Source: Diphasiastrum complanatum
Lineage: Eukaryota; Streptophyta; Lycopodiopsida; Lycopodiales; Lycopodiaceae
DNA: 64,000 bases
Direction of reading: 5' to 3'
Assembly: GCA_029204225.1 (NCBI GenBank)
Contig: CM055097.1
Coordinates: forward strand, 37,062,976 to 37,126,975
Both the position numbers and the translations under genes were made by a program. The notes beneath the pieces were generated by a model. It had not been told where the DNA came from and ran no database searches. It saw nothing but the letters and a program-made list of their open reading frames with translations. The stretch's first letter is position 1. The number at the start of each line of letters is the position of its first letter. Shown piece by piece: positions 44,417 to 54,803 of the stretch.

Positions 44417-45059
44417 TAAATTCAACTAGTTTGATCATATTTGTTACATTTCTATATTTGGCAAATTGAGGCCAACTTTATATTAGACTTAGAGTTTGAC
44501 TTTTCAAAGCTAATTAGTCTAAATTTTATTTGAATAGACACTTTCTGAAAGTGTGGGAAAGTTAGAAGTCGAGTTTGAGTAGATTCAAATTTAAATATTG
44601 GGTACATTGAATCTAGACCCAAAAATAGTAGGGTTTACATTTTGGAGGGAAAGCCAAATGGCCAAATAGGGTTTGGACACTCTATAAAAGGATGTAAGTT
44701 GTGGAGAGACACATCTTCTCTCTTCTATCTCTCATTTCATCATTATACATGGTTTTCTTTGGGTTCTACTATCCATTGGTGCACTATACTTGTGATATCT
44801 TGCAATTATATGTGTAGAATGATCTATATTTGCTATTTTCAAGTTCACACGTGTGAAATACAGTAGGGTACTGTTGTTGTATGGACAATAGCTTCTATTC
44901 ATGTTTTGATTCATGTTTGATCAAGTTCTATTAGAGTTAGCATTCTATTTTGTGTGTAGATGCTGATTTTTCTACATTGGCAAGATTGGTGGAGTATCTT
45001 GTTTTGTAACCAAAGATCCTTTATGGATTTGGATCATCAATTATCTGAATTCTTTCACA
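44412..45059 (+). repeat. 3' LTR of the gag-only copia
   Basis: Starts TGTGATAAATTC after the purine tract and is near-identical to the 5' LTR; the few differences suggest fairly recent insertion. Confidence 0.93.
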
Positions 45060-45179
45060 CTTCTTGGTACCAATATTCTTAGAATACCCAAATATCCTAA
45101 GATACAACGTGGGAACAGGCTCCACACATGTGTAAACATAATATGTACATGATTTTGACATTTTCACACTCCTCAAATT

Positions 45180-46247
45180 CTAGCTTGGTAAATCTAGCAT
45201 ACATCTATCTACAACTCCCAGTGCTAATCTTACCTTCACAAATGGATCCTTTTTCAATGGTTTGGTAAGCATATCAGTAACACAATCTGAAGATGAAACA
45301 TGGATGAGCTTGATCTCCTTTGCTTGTACTTTCTCTCTCACAAAGTGATGTGAAATCTCAATGTGCTTGGTTCGAGCATGGAAGATTGGATTGTTGGCAA
45401 GTTGTTGGGCTGCTTGATTGTCATAATAAATGCATGGAATGACTTTAGCCTTGATCACTTGAAGCTCCTCCAATAGTCTTCTTAGCCATAGGATCTCCTT
45501 TGTTGTTGTTGTCATAGCTTTATACTCGGATTCGGTTGATGAAAGTGAGATGGTATCTTGCTTTTTGGAAAGCCAAGATATGACTCCTCCACATAGAAAT
45601 GTAGCAAAGGCACTTGTGGATCTTCTATCCACTTTGTCACCTACAAAATCTGAGTTCAAGTATGCTCTCAAACAAAGATTAGTCCCTTGATACACTATGC
45701 CTTGGTTTCTAGTAGCCGAGATGTACCTTAACACTCTTTTGGCAGTCTTCCAATGACATATTAGTGGACTTTGCATGTATTGACTAAATTTGCCAACACA
45801 AAAGCTAAGATCTGGTCTAGTGATGGTCAAATAGATCAAGGAACCAATAAGTTTTTTATAGGTAGTGATGTCCTCAAAGGATGCTTCAACACTTTCCTTA
45901 AAAACTTTTACATTTTGTTTCATGGGAGTTTCAACTCCTTTACAATCTTTCATGCCAAACTTTTCTAAGATGGATCTAGCATATTTAGATTGACATATGA
46001 AAGTAAAATCATTGCATCTAGTAACTTCTATTCCAAGTATGACCTTTAGAAGTCCTAGATCTACCATTTTAGGCTCACTAAACAAGGAAATTTTTACATC
46101 TCTATTGCCATCATGATCATTTCCTATGAGAATTATATCATCGACATATAAAACCAAAATGATGATCTTTCCATCATTACATTTGTAGTACAATGATGGT
46201 TCATAAGAACTTACAACAAATCCAATGGAAATAAGATAAGAATGCAA
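45180..46247 (-). pseudogene. Copia RT C-terminal half and RNase H
   Basis: Contains LYYKCNDGKIIILVLYVDDI (RT motif C, YVDD intact), VETPMKQNVKV, then RNase H with YLNSDFVGDKVDRRSTSAF, ISLSSTESEYKA and HFVREKVQAKEIKLIHVSSS, ending at the purine tract. Upstream, the segment SLYGLK is followed by a TAA (46274-46272) where this family normally has Gln. An RT segment of perhaps 30 residues or more is deleted near 46.42 kb. No host function. Confidence 0.85.
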
Positions 46248-46461
46248 CCTAGAGTACCAAGCTCTAGGTGCTTACTTGAGTCCATAAAGACTCTTCTTCA
46301 AAAAGCACACTTTGTCTTCTTCTCCATCTTTGATGAAGCCCTCGGGTTTGCACATGTAAAGTTCCTCCTCCAAGAATCCATTCAAGAAAGCATTTGTCAC
46401 ATCAAGTTGAAAGAGCTATGCCTTTGACTTGGAAAAAACCTCTTGCTACAAGTCTTGTTTT

Positions 46462-48729
46462 TTACTTATGAATGGGACCATCTTGATTATACTTCAATCT
46501 ATATATCCATTTACAAGTAAGAGGCTTCTTTCCATAAGGTAGATTAACAAGATCCCAAGTTTGATTTTCCAACAAAGCATCAAACTCTGGGACTTGCATA
46601 GCATCCTTCCAACTTTGAGACCTAATTGCTTCTTCAAAACATGTTGGTTCTTCAAGCATAGTAGTCAAGAAAGGATAAGAGGTGTGTAGTTGAGAATCTT
46701 CCCTTTGCTTTCCTTTGTCACAATAAGTGAGCCTTGATGGCTCGGCCCTCACTCTTGTTGATCTTCTTGGCTCCTTTGGATCTTGAGCAAGATCCTCTTG
46801 GTCTTCAACTCCTTGAAGCTCCTCCTCGGCCATAGCATGATCATTGATAAGATGAGAGTTGTTGGAAAGTACCTTCTCTTTGCCATTGAGAGATTCATCA
46901 AAAAGTACATCTCTAATTACAACTTTCTTGGTAATGGGATCAAATATCCTATATGCTTTACTATTTTCACTATAACCAACAAAGATGCCTTTAAATAAAG
47001 TAGCATCTTCCTTTTTCCTTACTTCTAAAGGAATGTGTACATAACAAGTACATCCAAAAATTCTCAAATTACTAAGATTTGGATTTTTGCCATACAATGC
47101 TTCATAAGGTGTAAGACCTCCAATGACACTATTAGCCATTCTATTACATAGAAAGTTTGCACATAAAATAGCTTCTCCCCAAAATGAAATAGGAAGTGAT
47201 GCATCTAATCTCAATGCTTTAGCACACTCACATAGTGTTCTATTTTTCCTCTCGGCCACCCCATTTTGTTGTGGAGTGTATGTGCAAGTAGACTTTCTTC
47301 TAATGCCATTAGTTTGACAAAACTCTTTCATACTATTGGAGATGTACTCCCCTCCATTATCACATCTTAATACTTTCAAGCTGGCATTAAGTTGCTTTTC
47401 TACAGGAGTTTTGAGCTTCACAAAGGTTTCAAACACTTCACTTTTCTTAGACAAGAGGTAAATCCAAGAATATCTTGATTTATCATCAATAAAAGTGACA
47501 TACATAAGAGCTCCACCATTATATTCATGTGAAAAAGAGTGAACATCCGAGTGAATACGATCAAGAGGAGAGTTAGATCTTGTCAAAGATCTCTTGAAAG
47601 GTTGCTTATGAGACTTGGAGAGTCCACAAGCTTCACAAAGCTTGCCAAACTTGGATATGGCTTTGGGAAGTCCAATTGCTAGCTCTTTGTTCACCATGGT
47701 CTCCATAGCTTTGTAGTTAGGATGGCCTAACCTCTTGTGCCATAGCTCCACTTGAGAGAGCTCCTCCCTTGCCATGTTAACACTTCCAACCATCACATTA
47801 GCATCCAACTTAAACAACATTCCTTGTTTAAAGCCATTAGCAATACATTTATCATTCTTCAAGATGGAACATGCTCCATGCTTGAAATAAACATCTAATA
47901 CAGTATCCATAAGTTGACCAACACTTAACAAGTTCTTTGTAATAGAAGGTACATAAAGAACATTGTCTAGATCTACTTTCTTAGTTGATCCAAGACATAA
48001 TGGAATGGATCCGATTCCTACAATCTCACATTCTTGATCTCTTGCAATGAAGATAAACTTCTTAGAGTTATTGTAAGAAAGTAAGGTAGAAAAGTAATCT
48101 TTTTGGTGAGTCATGTGGGAACTAGCCCCACTACCATTGTGATTAGATGTTTGTGTTAAGGAAGCCATCAAAGATAAGTTGCATTCATCCTCCTCCTCAA
48201 GCACAAGGTTGCCATGGTTTTCCTTCTCTTGGGCATTCTTCTTCTTGTAACACTCGGATGCAAAGTGTCCTTTCTTACCACATAAAAAACACTTAAGCTT
48301 CTTCTTGTCCTTGTTGCTCTTGCCTTTTGAACTTGAAGCTCCATCCTTGCTCTTGACCTCCACATCTTGGGTCTTCTTTGATGGAAACTTCTTCTTCTTG
48401 CCTTTCAAAGAAAAGTTAGCTTTCTCATCACCGTCAATCAAAGAAAAAGAACCAATCCTATTCTTGATATGAAGCATCCTACTATCCCCAGAAACTAGCA
48501 CACTATGAAGTTTTCCAATAGTAGGAAGTTGATCTTGAATAGCAAATGTCTGAACTAGATTAGAATACTCATTTCCTAATTCATTCAAGATGATTTGAAC
48601 TAGGTCATTGTCTTGAATCTTGTCACTAATGGAAGATAACTCAATATTCAAAGATTTGATCCTCAAAACAGAATCTTGGGCACTTTCATTACTTCCTTTC
48701 ATGCTTTGAAGTATTTGATTTCTTATCAT
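46462..48729 (-). pseudogene. Copia gag-protease-integrase-RT polyprotein (755 codons open)
   Basis: Domains in order: gag C-terminal half, zinc knuckle CFLCGKKGHFASEC (about residue 147), protease GSGASSHMT (Gly where the catalytic Asp is expected), pre-integrase ELWHKRLGHPNYKAM, integrase zinc and core with FIDDKSRYSWIYLL, LRCDNGGEY and TPQQNGVAERKNRT, the integrase C-terminus (LRIFGCTCYVHIP, GIFVGYSENSKAYRIFDP), the linker RRSTRVRAEPSRL and the RT start TWDLVNLPYGKKPLTCKWIY. The gag start (MASMGGFLLEASEKISSTNY) lies upstream at 49038, beyond a frameshift and a TAA at 48780-48778. Confidence 0.88.
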
Positions 48730-49631
48730 GAGTATTCTTGAAGTATTTTTGGATTCATAAATAGATTTTAGTGAATCTTATGCCTCTTTGGAAGTGCTAC
48801 AAGATGAGATCTCTTTCAACAAGTCATTACTTACATTCATTTTCAAGCAACGTAATGACAACCTAAATCTCTTCTTGTACTTTACTATGAGCTACTTGAG
48901 GTTCCTCTTCCACACCAAGAACAATGTCATACAAATCATGAAGTACAAATAATGACTCCATTTGAACTTTCCAAATGGCATAATTAGTTGATGAAATCTT
49001 TTCACTAGCTTCAAGTAAGAAGCCACCCATTGATGCCATTATTAGTGTAAATGCACTTGAAACTTAGATGGTTTCACTTAGAGATCTGAACCTACAGTGT
49101 CTTCTAGAAATCAATAAGCTTGTAGACCCGACCCTACCACTTTAGAACAAATCTAGAATGATGGATCTATAGATTACAATCTCAACTTTGCAAATTCACT
49201 TTTTAATCTTTGGTTTACAGCACTCTCTCTCTCTCTCAACTTCAAGGTACACTCAAAAAATAGAGAATCGACTTCAATGTACTGTAAACAAGCTTTAATC
49301 CACCTATATGATTGATCTAAACCAAGAACAAATCAATGGAATAGAAACAATGCAAGTGAAAGCTTGAAAAATGCACTAAATTGACTCAAATTGGGTGTAT
49401 GAAGCTCAAATTGCAACAAAATAAAAAATACTATTCAAAACAGGTTCTATACGGCCCCACACGTGTGGAAGGTACACCTACAGTGCACAACAAGATTTGG
49501 TACAAATATTTTTGTTCTAGCTATCCATTCCAACTCGCTACCTCAATATTAGCTTGTTTTCAAAAACCTGCCAATTTGGGAATAGTTTCAGATCAATGTC
49601 TTAAATGCACTTGTACTTGGTTCTGATACCA

Positions 49632-51294
49632 TGTCAATTTACAAGACCAAGAATAGATCTGAATCAGATCCACAAGTGTGATTGGATGTTAGATTAGATA
49701 AACCTATCAATCTATACCAGATTAGATAGATCAAATCTAGATGAAAAGTTCTAACAAGAACAATCATTAATGACCAAAACTTGAGCTTGCTAGTTTCACA
49801 CGTGTGAAAACCTGTCAGAGTATGGACAATAGGATGAGTATGAAGTATACTAAGCTTAGAACCCAATCAATGCATAAAATAGCAAGATAAATGGAGAGAT
49901 TACACAAAAAATGCACCAAAACCAAGATTTAGCTTCCATGCTCATTATGGCCAAACGAGGCACTATATATACATGAAGGAGAGCTTGAGCTGCTGCTGAG
50001 TAACTGATCTGGCACGTGTGAGAGTGCCTAGTCACCTGAGGATCCATCAATCAAATCAAACTTGGTAGATGGTCCATGACTTTCATGATTGAAGGCACCT
50101 CCTTGATTTTGGGTGATTTCCTACATTATAGGAACCTAGATAAAAATCTTCTATCAATCCAAAGTCAACCTCTACTGATCTTTCCACACTTGTGAGCAGG
50201 TTGCATGGGGACCCTAAAGGAAATATTATTTCTCTCTTGAGAAGAATAGGTCTAGTGGAAACTCGCCCATCCTCCTATTGTGAATGGTGATTTTTGAGCT
50301 AGTTCTTCCTCTCCTCTCTTGTGTTCTTCATTGTGGCTTGGGGGTGGATTGGTTAGGGTATTGGATCTTCAAAACAAGACTACAACTCACCCACTGTTTC
50401 ATGTAAGCTGGTTGAAATTAAGTTTGCATGAAGGTGAAGTAGTTGGTTCAAAGGAAGATCTTATCGATTTGGAGGACTCATCGCTTAGTGTTCCTTTGGA
50501 ACCTGAAAAGGTACTCAGAACCAGAGATAAACAATTGAGAAATCGTTCTATCTCTGAGTGCTTGATCAGGTGGAAGGGACGGACTGAGGATGATGATTCA
50601 TGGGAAAGGGTCGAAAGCATAAAGAAGAATTTCCCTAGTTTTCATTTCTAGAAATAGAAATGGTTTAAGGGGAGAAGAATGTTATGTCCATGTCCTGTAT
50701 AAGGGAATCGGAATTATTCCTAACCTGGATAGCCGGTCACTTCAGTTTTATGTGGTTATTAGTTATGCTACGTCATTCCGGACGTGGTCGTATTAAATAA
50801 TTAATAATCATATGAGGGCCCAGACCTATAATTGGACATAGGAGCACATGCATGGTGAAGACTGCTTCAATGCAAGAATAGAAGATCAATAGCTCAATTT
50901 AGGTTGCATGGGGATCCTAAAGGGAATATTCTCTCTCTCTTGAGAAGAATAGGTCTAGTGGAAACTCGCCCATCCTCCTATTGTGAATGGTGATTCTTGA
51001 GCTAGTTCTTCCTCTCCTCTCTTGTGTTCTTCACTGTGGCTTGGGGGTGGATTGGTTAGGGTATTGACTAGCCTCTCCATATTGGTTGGGTGGTTCATGC
51101 TCCACAGGTGTCCTTTTGGTTTGCATGTGATTGGAATCCTATAGATCTTCACTTGGTGGTTCTTACATACATACCAGATCACTAATCTAAATGATAAATG
51201 CATTTAATTCACACGTGGGAACAGGCTCCACACGTGTAAACATAATATGTACATGATTTTGGCCTAGATCAAGCATGATTTTGACATTTTCACA
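49632..51294 (-). repeat. 5' LTR of the minus-strand copia with a nested chromovirus remnant
   Basis: Inner edge TGTCAATTTACAAG at 49632 beside the primer-binding site; outer edge GACATTTTCACA at 51294. The segment 51215-51294 repeats 45108-45168. The middle (about 50.2-51.17 kb) is foreign chromovirus sequence. Confidence 0.75.
50203..51170 (+). mobile_element. Chromovirus remnant: LTR piece, chromodomain tail and 3' LTR
   Basis: An LTR segment (50203-50363) is repeated about 710 bp later (50910-51065). Between the copies are the integrase tail TTTHPLFHVSWLKLSL and chromodomain LIRWKGRTEDDDSWERVESI (ORF 50319-50651), a purine tract GGGGAGAAGAA and the 3' LTR start TGTTATGTCCATG (about 50682). 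The 5' LTR is cut at both ends and joined directly to the end of pol. The family is that of the element at 15.8-17.5 kb. Confidence 0.8.
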
Positions 51295-53384
51295 CAATAT
51301 ACCTTAAAACAAACAGTTTCTGGTTAATTCTCTTCACACTGTCCATTTACTACATGATATTTTTGAAAGTAGAAGATAGGTAACAAGGCATACAATCAAA
51401 TTTTGCTAAAGTCAAGGGTATGTTGACATTGGAAACCCCATGTCACATAAGTATGTTGTTTTTGATGTATGGAAAGGCTTTTCATGTATTTGCAACTTTG
51501 TTGCTTGATGCTCAATTTTGAAGAATTATCTGTATTGGATCTTGAAAGGTAGCATGTCAAGATCACGGGGGCTCATTGCATTTTTAACTATGGATGCCAA
51601 ACTGAACTCATCCCATTTTTTTTTACCCTTCGATCATCTCTTCCCCACCTCTGTTATGTCAAACAAGGTGGGGAATACGCTCCCCCTACGAAGAGGCCCT
51701 TATGTTGATGCACATTAACATCAAAATTCAAAAGAAAACCGTGTACCAAACTCGACTAGTATCAAAATTCTTCTAAAGAAAATCATAACACCAACACCTA
51801 AGTGATATTACAATTTCAAAAATTGTAAACAATGTTAATAATAACACAGAGACGGGATCGAGATTCAAATTTTAGAGATAGCGGCTCAACATTGGTTGGG
51901 AGAATAAGTCCAACCAAAAAAAATATTTTACATAGAGATGCTAAGGTGTTCAGCTATATGTTGCATAATCAACATACCTGTATTATCTTTTCCTTTGTTT
52001 ATGGTTGGGTTTTGATATTTGTGTTCCAAGATGGGGTATCGTACAACTGAATTGTGGATTATCCTTTATACTAGAACATTTCCATGTACGGAATTGAGAT
52101 GCCTTTTAGGCTTTTTGCGTTGCGTCGTGCCGAAGGAAAATGGGCGATGGCGGAATCTAATTTATCCTTTAGAAAAAAGAAAGGCTATGGGAGATGGAGG
52201 CCAGCAGTGATCCATTTCACAGTGGTCCACTTCCTTTGAAAAAAATAAAAATTGAATGGAGGTGGCAATGGTGGTGCCTGCTGATGCTGGAGATGGTTGA
52301 GTGGTCACTACATGCGGTGGTTTGTTGTGGGCCAGGATTTGCAAAGAATGTTTTATGCGGTGGTTCCAATATGGAGGCGGAAATTGGAAGCTCCTTTAGA
52401 TAATCGGTATCGTTGAAATCTGATCAGGTATCGCTTTTCTGTGGCATTTTAGAGTGTGAAATAAAGAAGGATTTTGAGACGGTGATCAAAATAAACTTAA
52501 GGTTGGAAAAAACCGAGAAATGTTAATAAGAAGATCAAAAAGCCTGTCAAATTATGTTATTCTATCTATATTTGTGCGTGTCATTTTGAAAAGCAATGGG
52601 GGTTTGTCAAAGTACAGCATCTCGTCTTGTACCTGCTCCAGTTCCTGCCTCCCTCGTCGCTTCACCTCCGGTATTCAGTAGCTTTTATTTGTTGCATTGC
52701 TCTGCTTTTGTTGATTCGTAGTTCCACAGTGAGGTAGAAAAAGATCGAAAACATTATCATAATTTGACCTGCGGAATCTTTCCTAGATGGTTAATCAAGG
52801 TAAAAATTATTATCGTATTTAGGTTACGCTAAGTTCGAGAGTGAAAAAGTGGAACATGGTAAGTTGGAGAGTGAGATAACGAAAGATCGAAAATCTTTCC
52901 ATATTTTGGCTGACACAATCTTTCCGTGATACTAAAAGATTGAGAACATTATCATATTTTGGCTCAGAGAATCTTTTTTTCTCGCTTTTTCTTGTTTGGT
53001 AAAGACCTAGCCACCGATCGATAATAGTCTGTGAAGCCTTTTATCTGCACGATTATTGGGCTGGTTTTCTTTGTATTATCGTCCTCTGTTTAGATTGTCA
53101 ATTGCGTTTGCAGTTTTCGTCTTCACACCTTCATAGCTTTTTCCGAGGCAAGAAGGCAGCTATCTCGCAATCGTTGTGTTCTTTCTCTTTTCCATTACAA
53201 TGTTTGTCATCGATTTCCATGCTCTCAGGCCTCCTGCAGCATAGTTTCATAGGACGACAACCTCACAGACCACTTGTACATTAAGTTTTAATCAAGACAA
53301 CACACTACGACTGTAATTTCTACTTGACAAGCTTGTGCGGCTTCCTTGTTAGACATTCCATTCAAGTTCCGAGGACTGCGTACA
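51295..53384. other. Intergenic and 5' flank of the DUF4408/DUF761 gene
   Basis: No gene recognised. From 52.74 to 52.98 kb three diverged copies of a block reading GATCGAAAACATTATCAT... and ending AATCTTTCC lie 0.4-0.65 kb upstream of the start codon. Confidence 0.5.
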
Positions 53385-54803
53385 ATGGATCCACCACCAA
53401 AGAAGAAGTCCAAGAAGGACATTCTTGCGGAAAATTTGATAGAGATGATTGACAGAAATCCAAGTTCTGCTGCTCTGCTGTTGCTGACAGTAGTCCTGCT
53501 ACCGTGGTCGATGGACTTTGTTTCTCCATCTTTGAAATTCTTGTGTGTAGTTTTAGGACCTCATATTTGGAGAGGCACAGGCACAGCCTGGAGAGGCACG
53601 GCCGACTGGATGACGCAGCCTATTTTGTTCGTGTTGATGAATGTGATGATCTTTTCAATAATGCTTTCTTCGGGGACCATATCCCTGGCAAGTTCAGAAA
53701 ATGGAGACAATTCACGTGAGAAGCATTCCTCGTCCGGCATGCGCTTTGCTTCCACAAAGGAACAGCACAATATCTCCAAGAGCGGTCTTATGAGATCTCA
53801 ATCAATTTCTGAGGAGCTCGCAAGGAAGGATTCTTTTCCTTCAAATCCTTCCTTTGCCTCGCAGGCAAGCGAAGGTGGGGTATCCTCTCCTCTCAGGCAT
53901 TCTCGCTCCCTTTCTCTGCCTCTGACCGAGGCCGAGAACTGGTCGACCTCATCCTTTTCCATTTCCACCAGCAAACAACATCAATCACCTTCCATGCAGG
54001 TTCAATCCGTCCCTGAAACCTACCGAGAGGAAAAGCTACTCCACACCGTGGAAAACTCTTCCCGTTTTTCAGTACAGAATGAGGAGGAAGACGAGGCAAC
54101 TTTTGTGAATTTCAAACCTTTGATGGAGTTGGAGAAAAAAACAGCCTATGCATGCGTAGATCCAAGACGTTTCAAGGAGGAACGTGAGGCAAATGCTGTA
54201 TATATCAAACCTTATGTGGAAAAGAAAACAGCCAATGTGTCTATCCATCCAAGACATTTCAAGGAGGCAAATGCTGTAATTATCAAACCTGTGATGAACA
54301 CAGAGAAGAAAACAGCCTACGGATGGGCAGCTCGAAGAGGTCTCAAGGAGGAAAACAAAGAAACTTCTGTAGATAATAAGCCTGTGTTGAGCGTGGAAAA
54401 GATGATAGCCAATGCATGTGTAGAACCACAACGTTTAGATTGGCAGAATCATTTGCCGGAGCAGCGATCCTTTATGCATACAAATTCGACTTCTGAAGCG
54501 CTTCTAGAGCCACGAACAGCTTCCACGTCCTCGGAAAAAGGCAGCAGTAGCAGTGCTTTTCTTCAGAAGAGGCGGGTGGTAAGTGATATTTCTTCTGTTG
54601 CAGTTGACAATGACAATAGATCTACGTCTCCGTCCGATGGAGGAAACATAAACAGAGCTGTGCCGGTAAACGAAAAAGATGAGCTGAATGTGAGAATTGA
54701 AGCCTTCTTAGCAAGACATAGGCGGCAGAGACAACAAGAAATGATCGAATCGCTACAACAATTTTCTGGCTCAAAAACCTCAAGAGAGAGTAAACTGCTG
54801 TAA
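53385..54803 (+). CDS. DUF4408/DUF761-domain protein (472 aa)
   Basis: The start is the ATG at 53385, in good context (ACAATGG). The frame is open upstream only to a TTG. Residues 1-25 are basic (PPPKKKSKK). Hydrophobic segments lie at about 27-58 and 79-96, the second (DWMTQPILFVLMNVMIFSIM) resembling the DUF4408 motif. A long Ser-rich low-complexity region follows, then four imperfect repeats (about 238-352) of the form IKPxxxxEKKTAxxxxxPRxFKEE. The C-terminus has DELNVRIEAFLARHRRQRQQ (432-451), the DUF761 motif. Known: this plant-only family is mostly uncharacterised, with some members linked to stress and growth. The single intact 1.4 kb exon amid decayed repeats argues for a functional host gene. 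Role unknown. Confidence 0.88.
   Translation: MDPPPKKKSKKDILAENLIEMIDRNPSSAALLLLTVVLLPWSMDFVSPSLKFLCVVLGPHIWRGTGTAWRGTADWMTQPILFVLMNVMIFSIMLSSGTISLASSENGDNSREKHSSSGMRFASTKEQHNISKSGLMRSQSISEELARKDSFPSNPSFASQASEGGVSSPLRHSRSLSLPLTEAENWSTSSFSISTSKQHQSPSMQVQSVPETYREEKLLHTVENSSRFSVQNEEEDEATFVNFKPLMELEKKTAYACVDPRRFKEEREANAVYIKPYVEKKTANVSIHPRHFKEANAVIIKPVMNTEKKTAYGWAARRGLKEENKETSVDNKPVLSVEKMIANACVEPQRLDWQNHLPEQRSFMHTNSTSEALLEPRTASTSSEKGSSSSAFLQKRRVVSDISSVAVDNDNRSTSPSDGGNINRAVPVNEKDELNVRIEAFLARHRRQRQQEMIESLQQFSGSKTSRESKLL

Larger units (their letters stand above)
41555..45059 (+). mobile_element. Gag-only Ty1/copia element with full LTRs and CTTCT duplication
   Basis: LTRs at 41555-42201 (647 bp) and 44412-45059 (648 bp) both start TGTGA and end TTTCACA. 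CTTCT stands at 41550-41554 and 45060-45064. The primer-binding site TGGTATCAAAGC is at 42202-42213 and a purine tract GAAGAGGGAG precedes the 3' LTR. Coding content is gag, a protease fragment, an unfamiliar insert and the last part of RNase H. Integrase and RT are absent, as in the TR-GAG class of non-autonomous plant elements. It must have moved with enzymes supplied in trans. Confidence 0.93.
45108..51294 (-). mobile_element. Nearly full-length but mutated Ty1/copia, minus strand
   Basis: Order on the minus strand: LTR (51294-49632, with a foreign insert), PBS TGGTATCAGAAC (49631-49620), gag-pol from an ATG at 49038, RNase H end at 45180, a purine tract GAATTTGAGGAG (45180-45169) and the start of the 3' LTR at 45168. 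The 3' LTR is recognisable for only about 60 bp. Both LTR inner ends share TGTGAAAATGTC and CATGTACATATTATG. Defects include a frameshift near 48.9 kb, stops at 48780 and 46274, a deletion in RT near 46.42 kb and a changed protease active site. Confidence 0.88.

Noticed and set aside
51838-51930. Box-B-like TTTGAATCTCGATCCC on the minus strand
   Set aside because: No box A, no tRNA fold and no target duplication.
53346-53384. Upstream extension of the DUF4408/DUF761 frame
   Set aside because: The extra 13 codons begin at TTG; the first ATG is at 53385 in good context.
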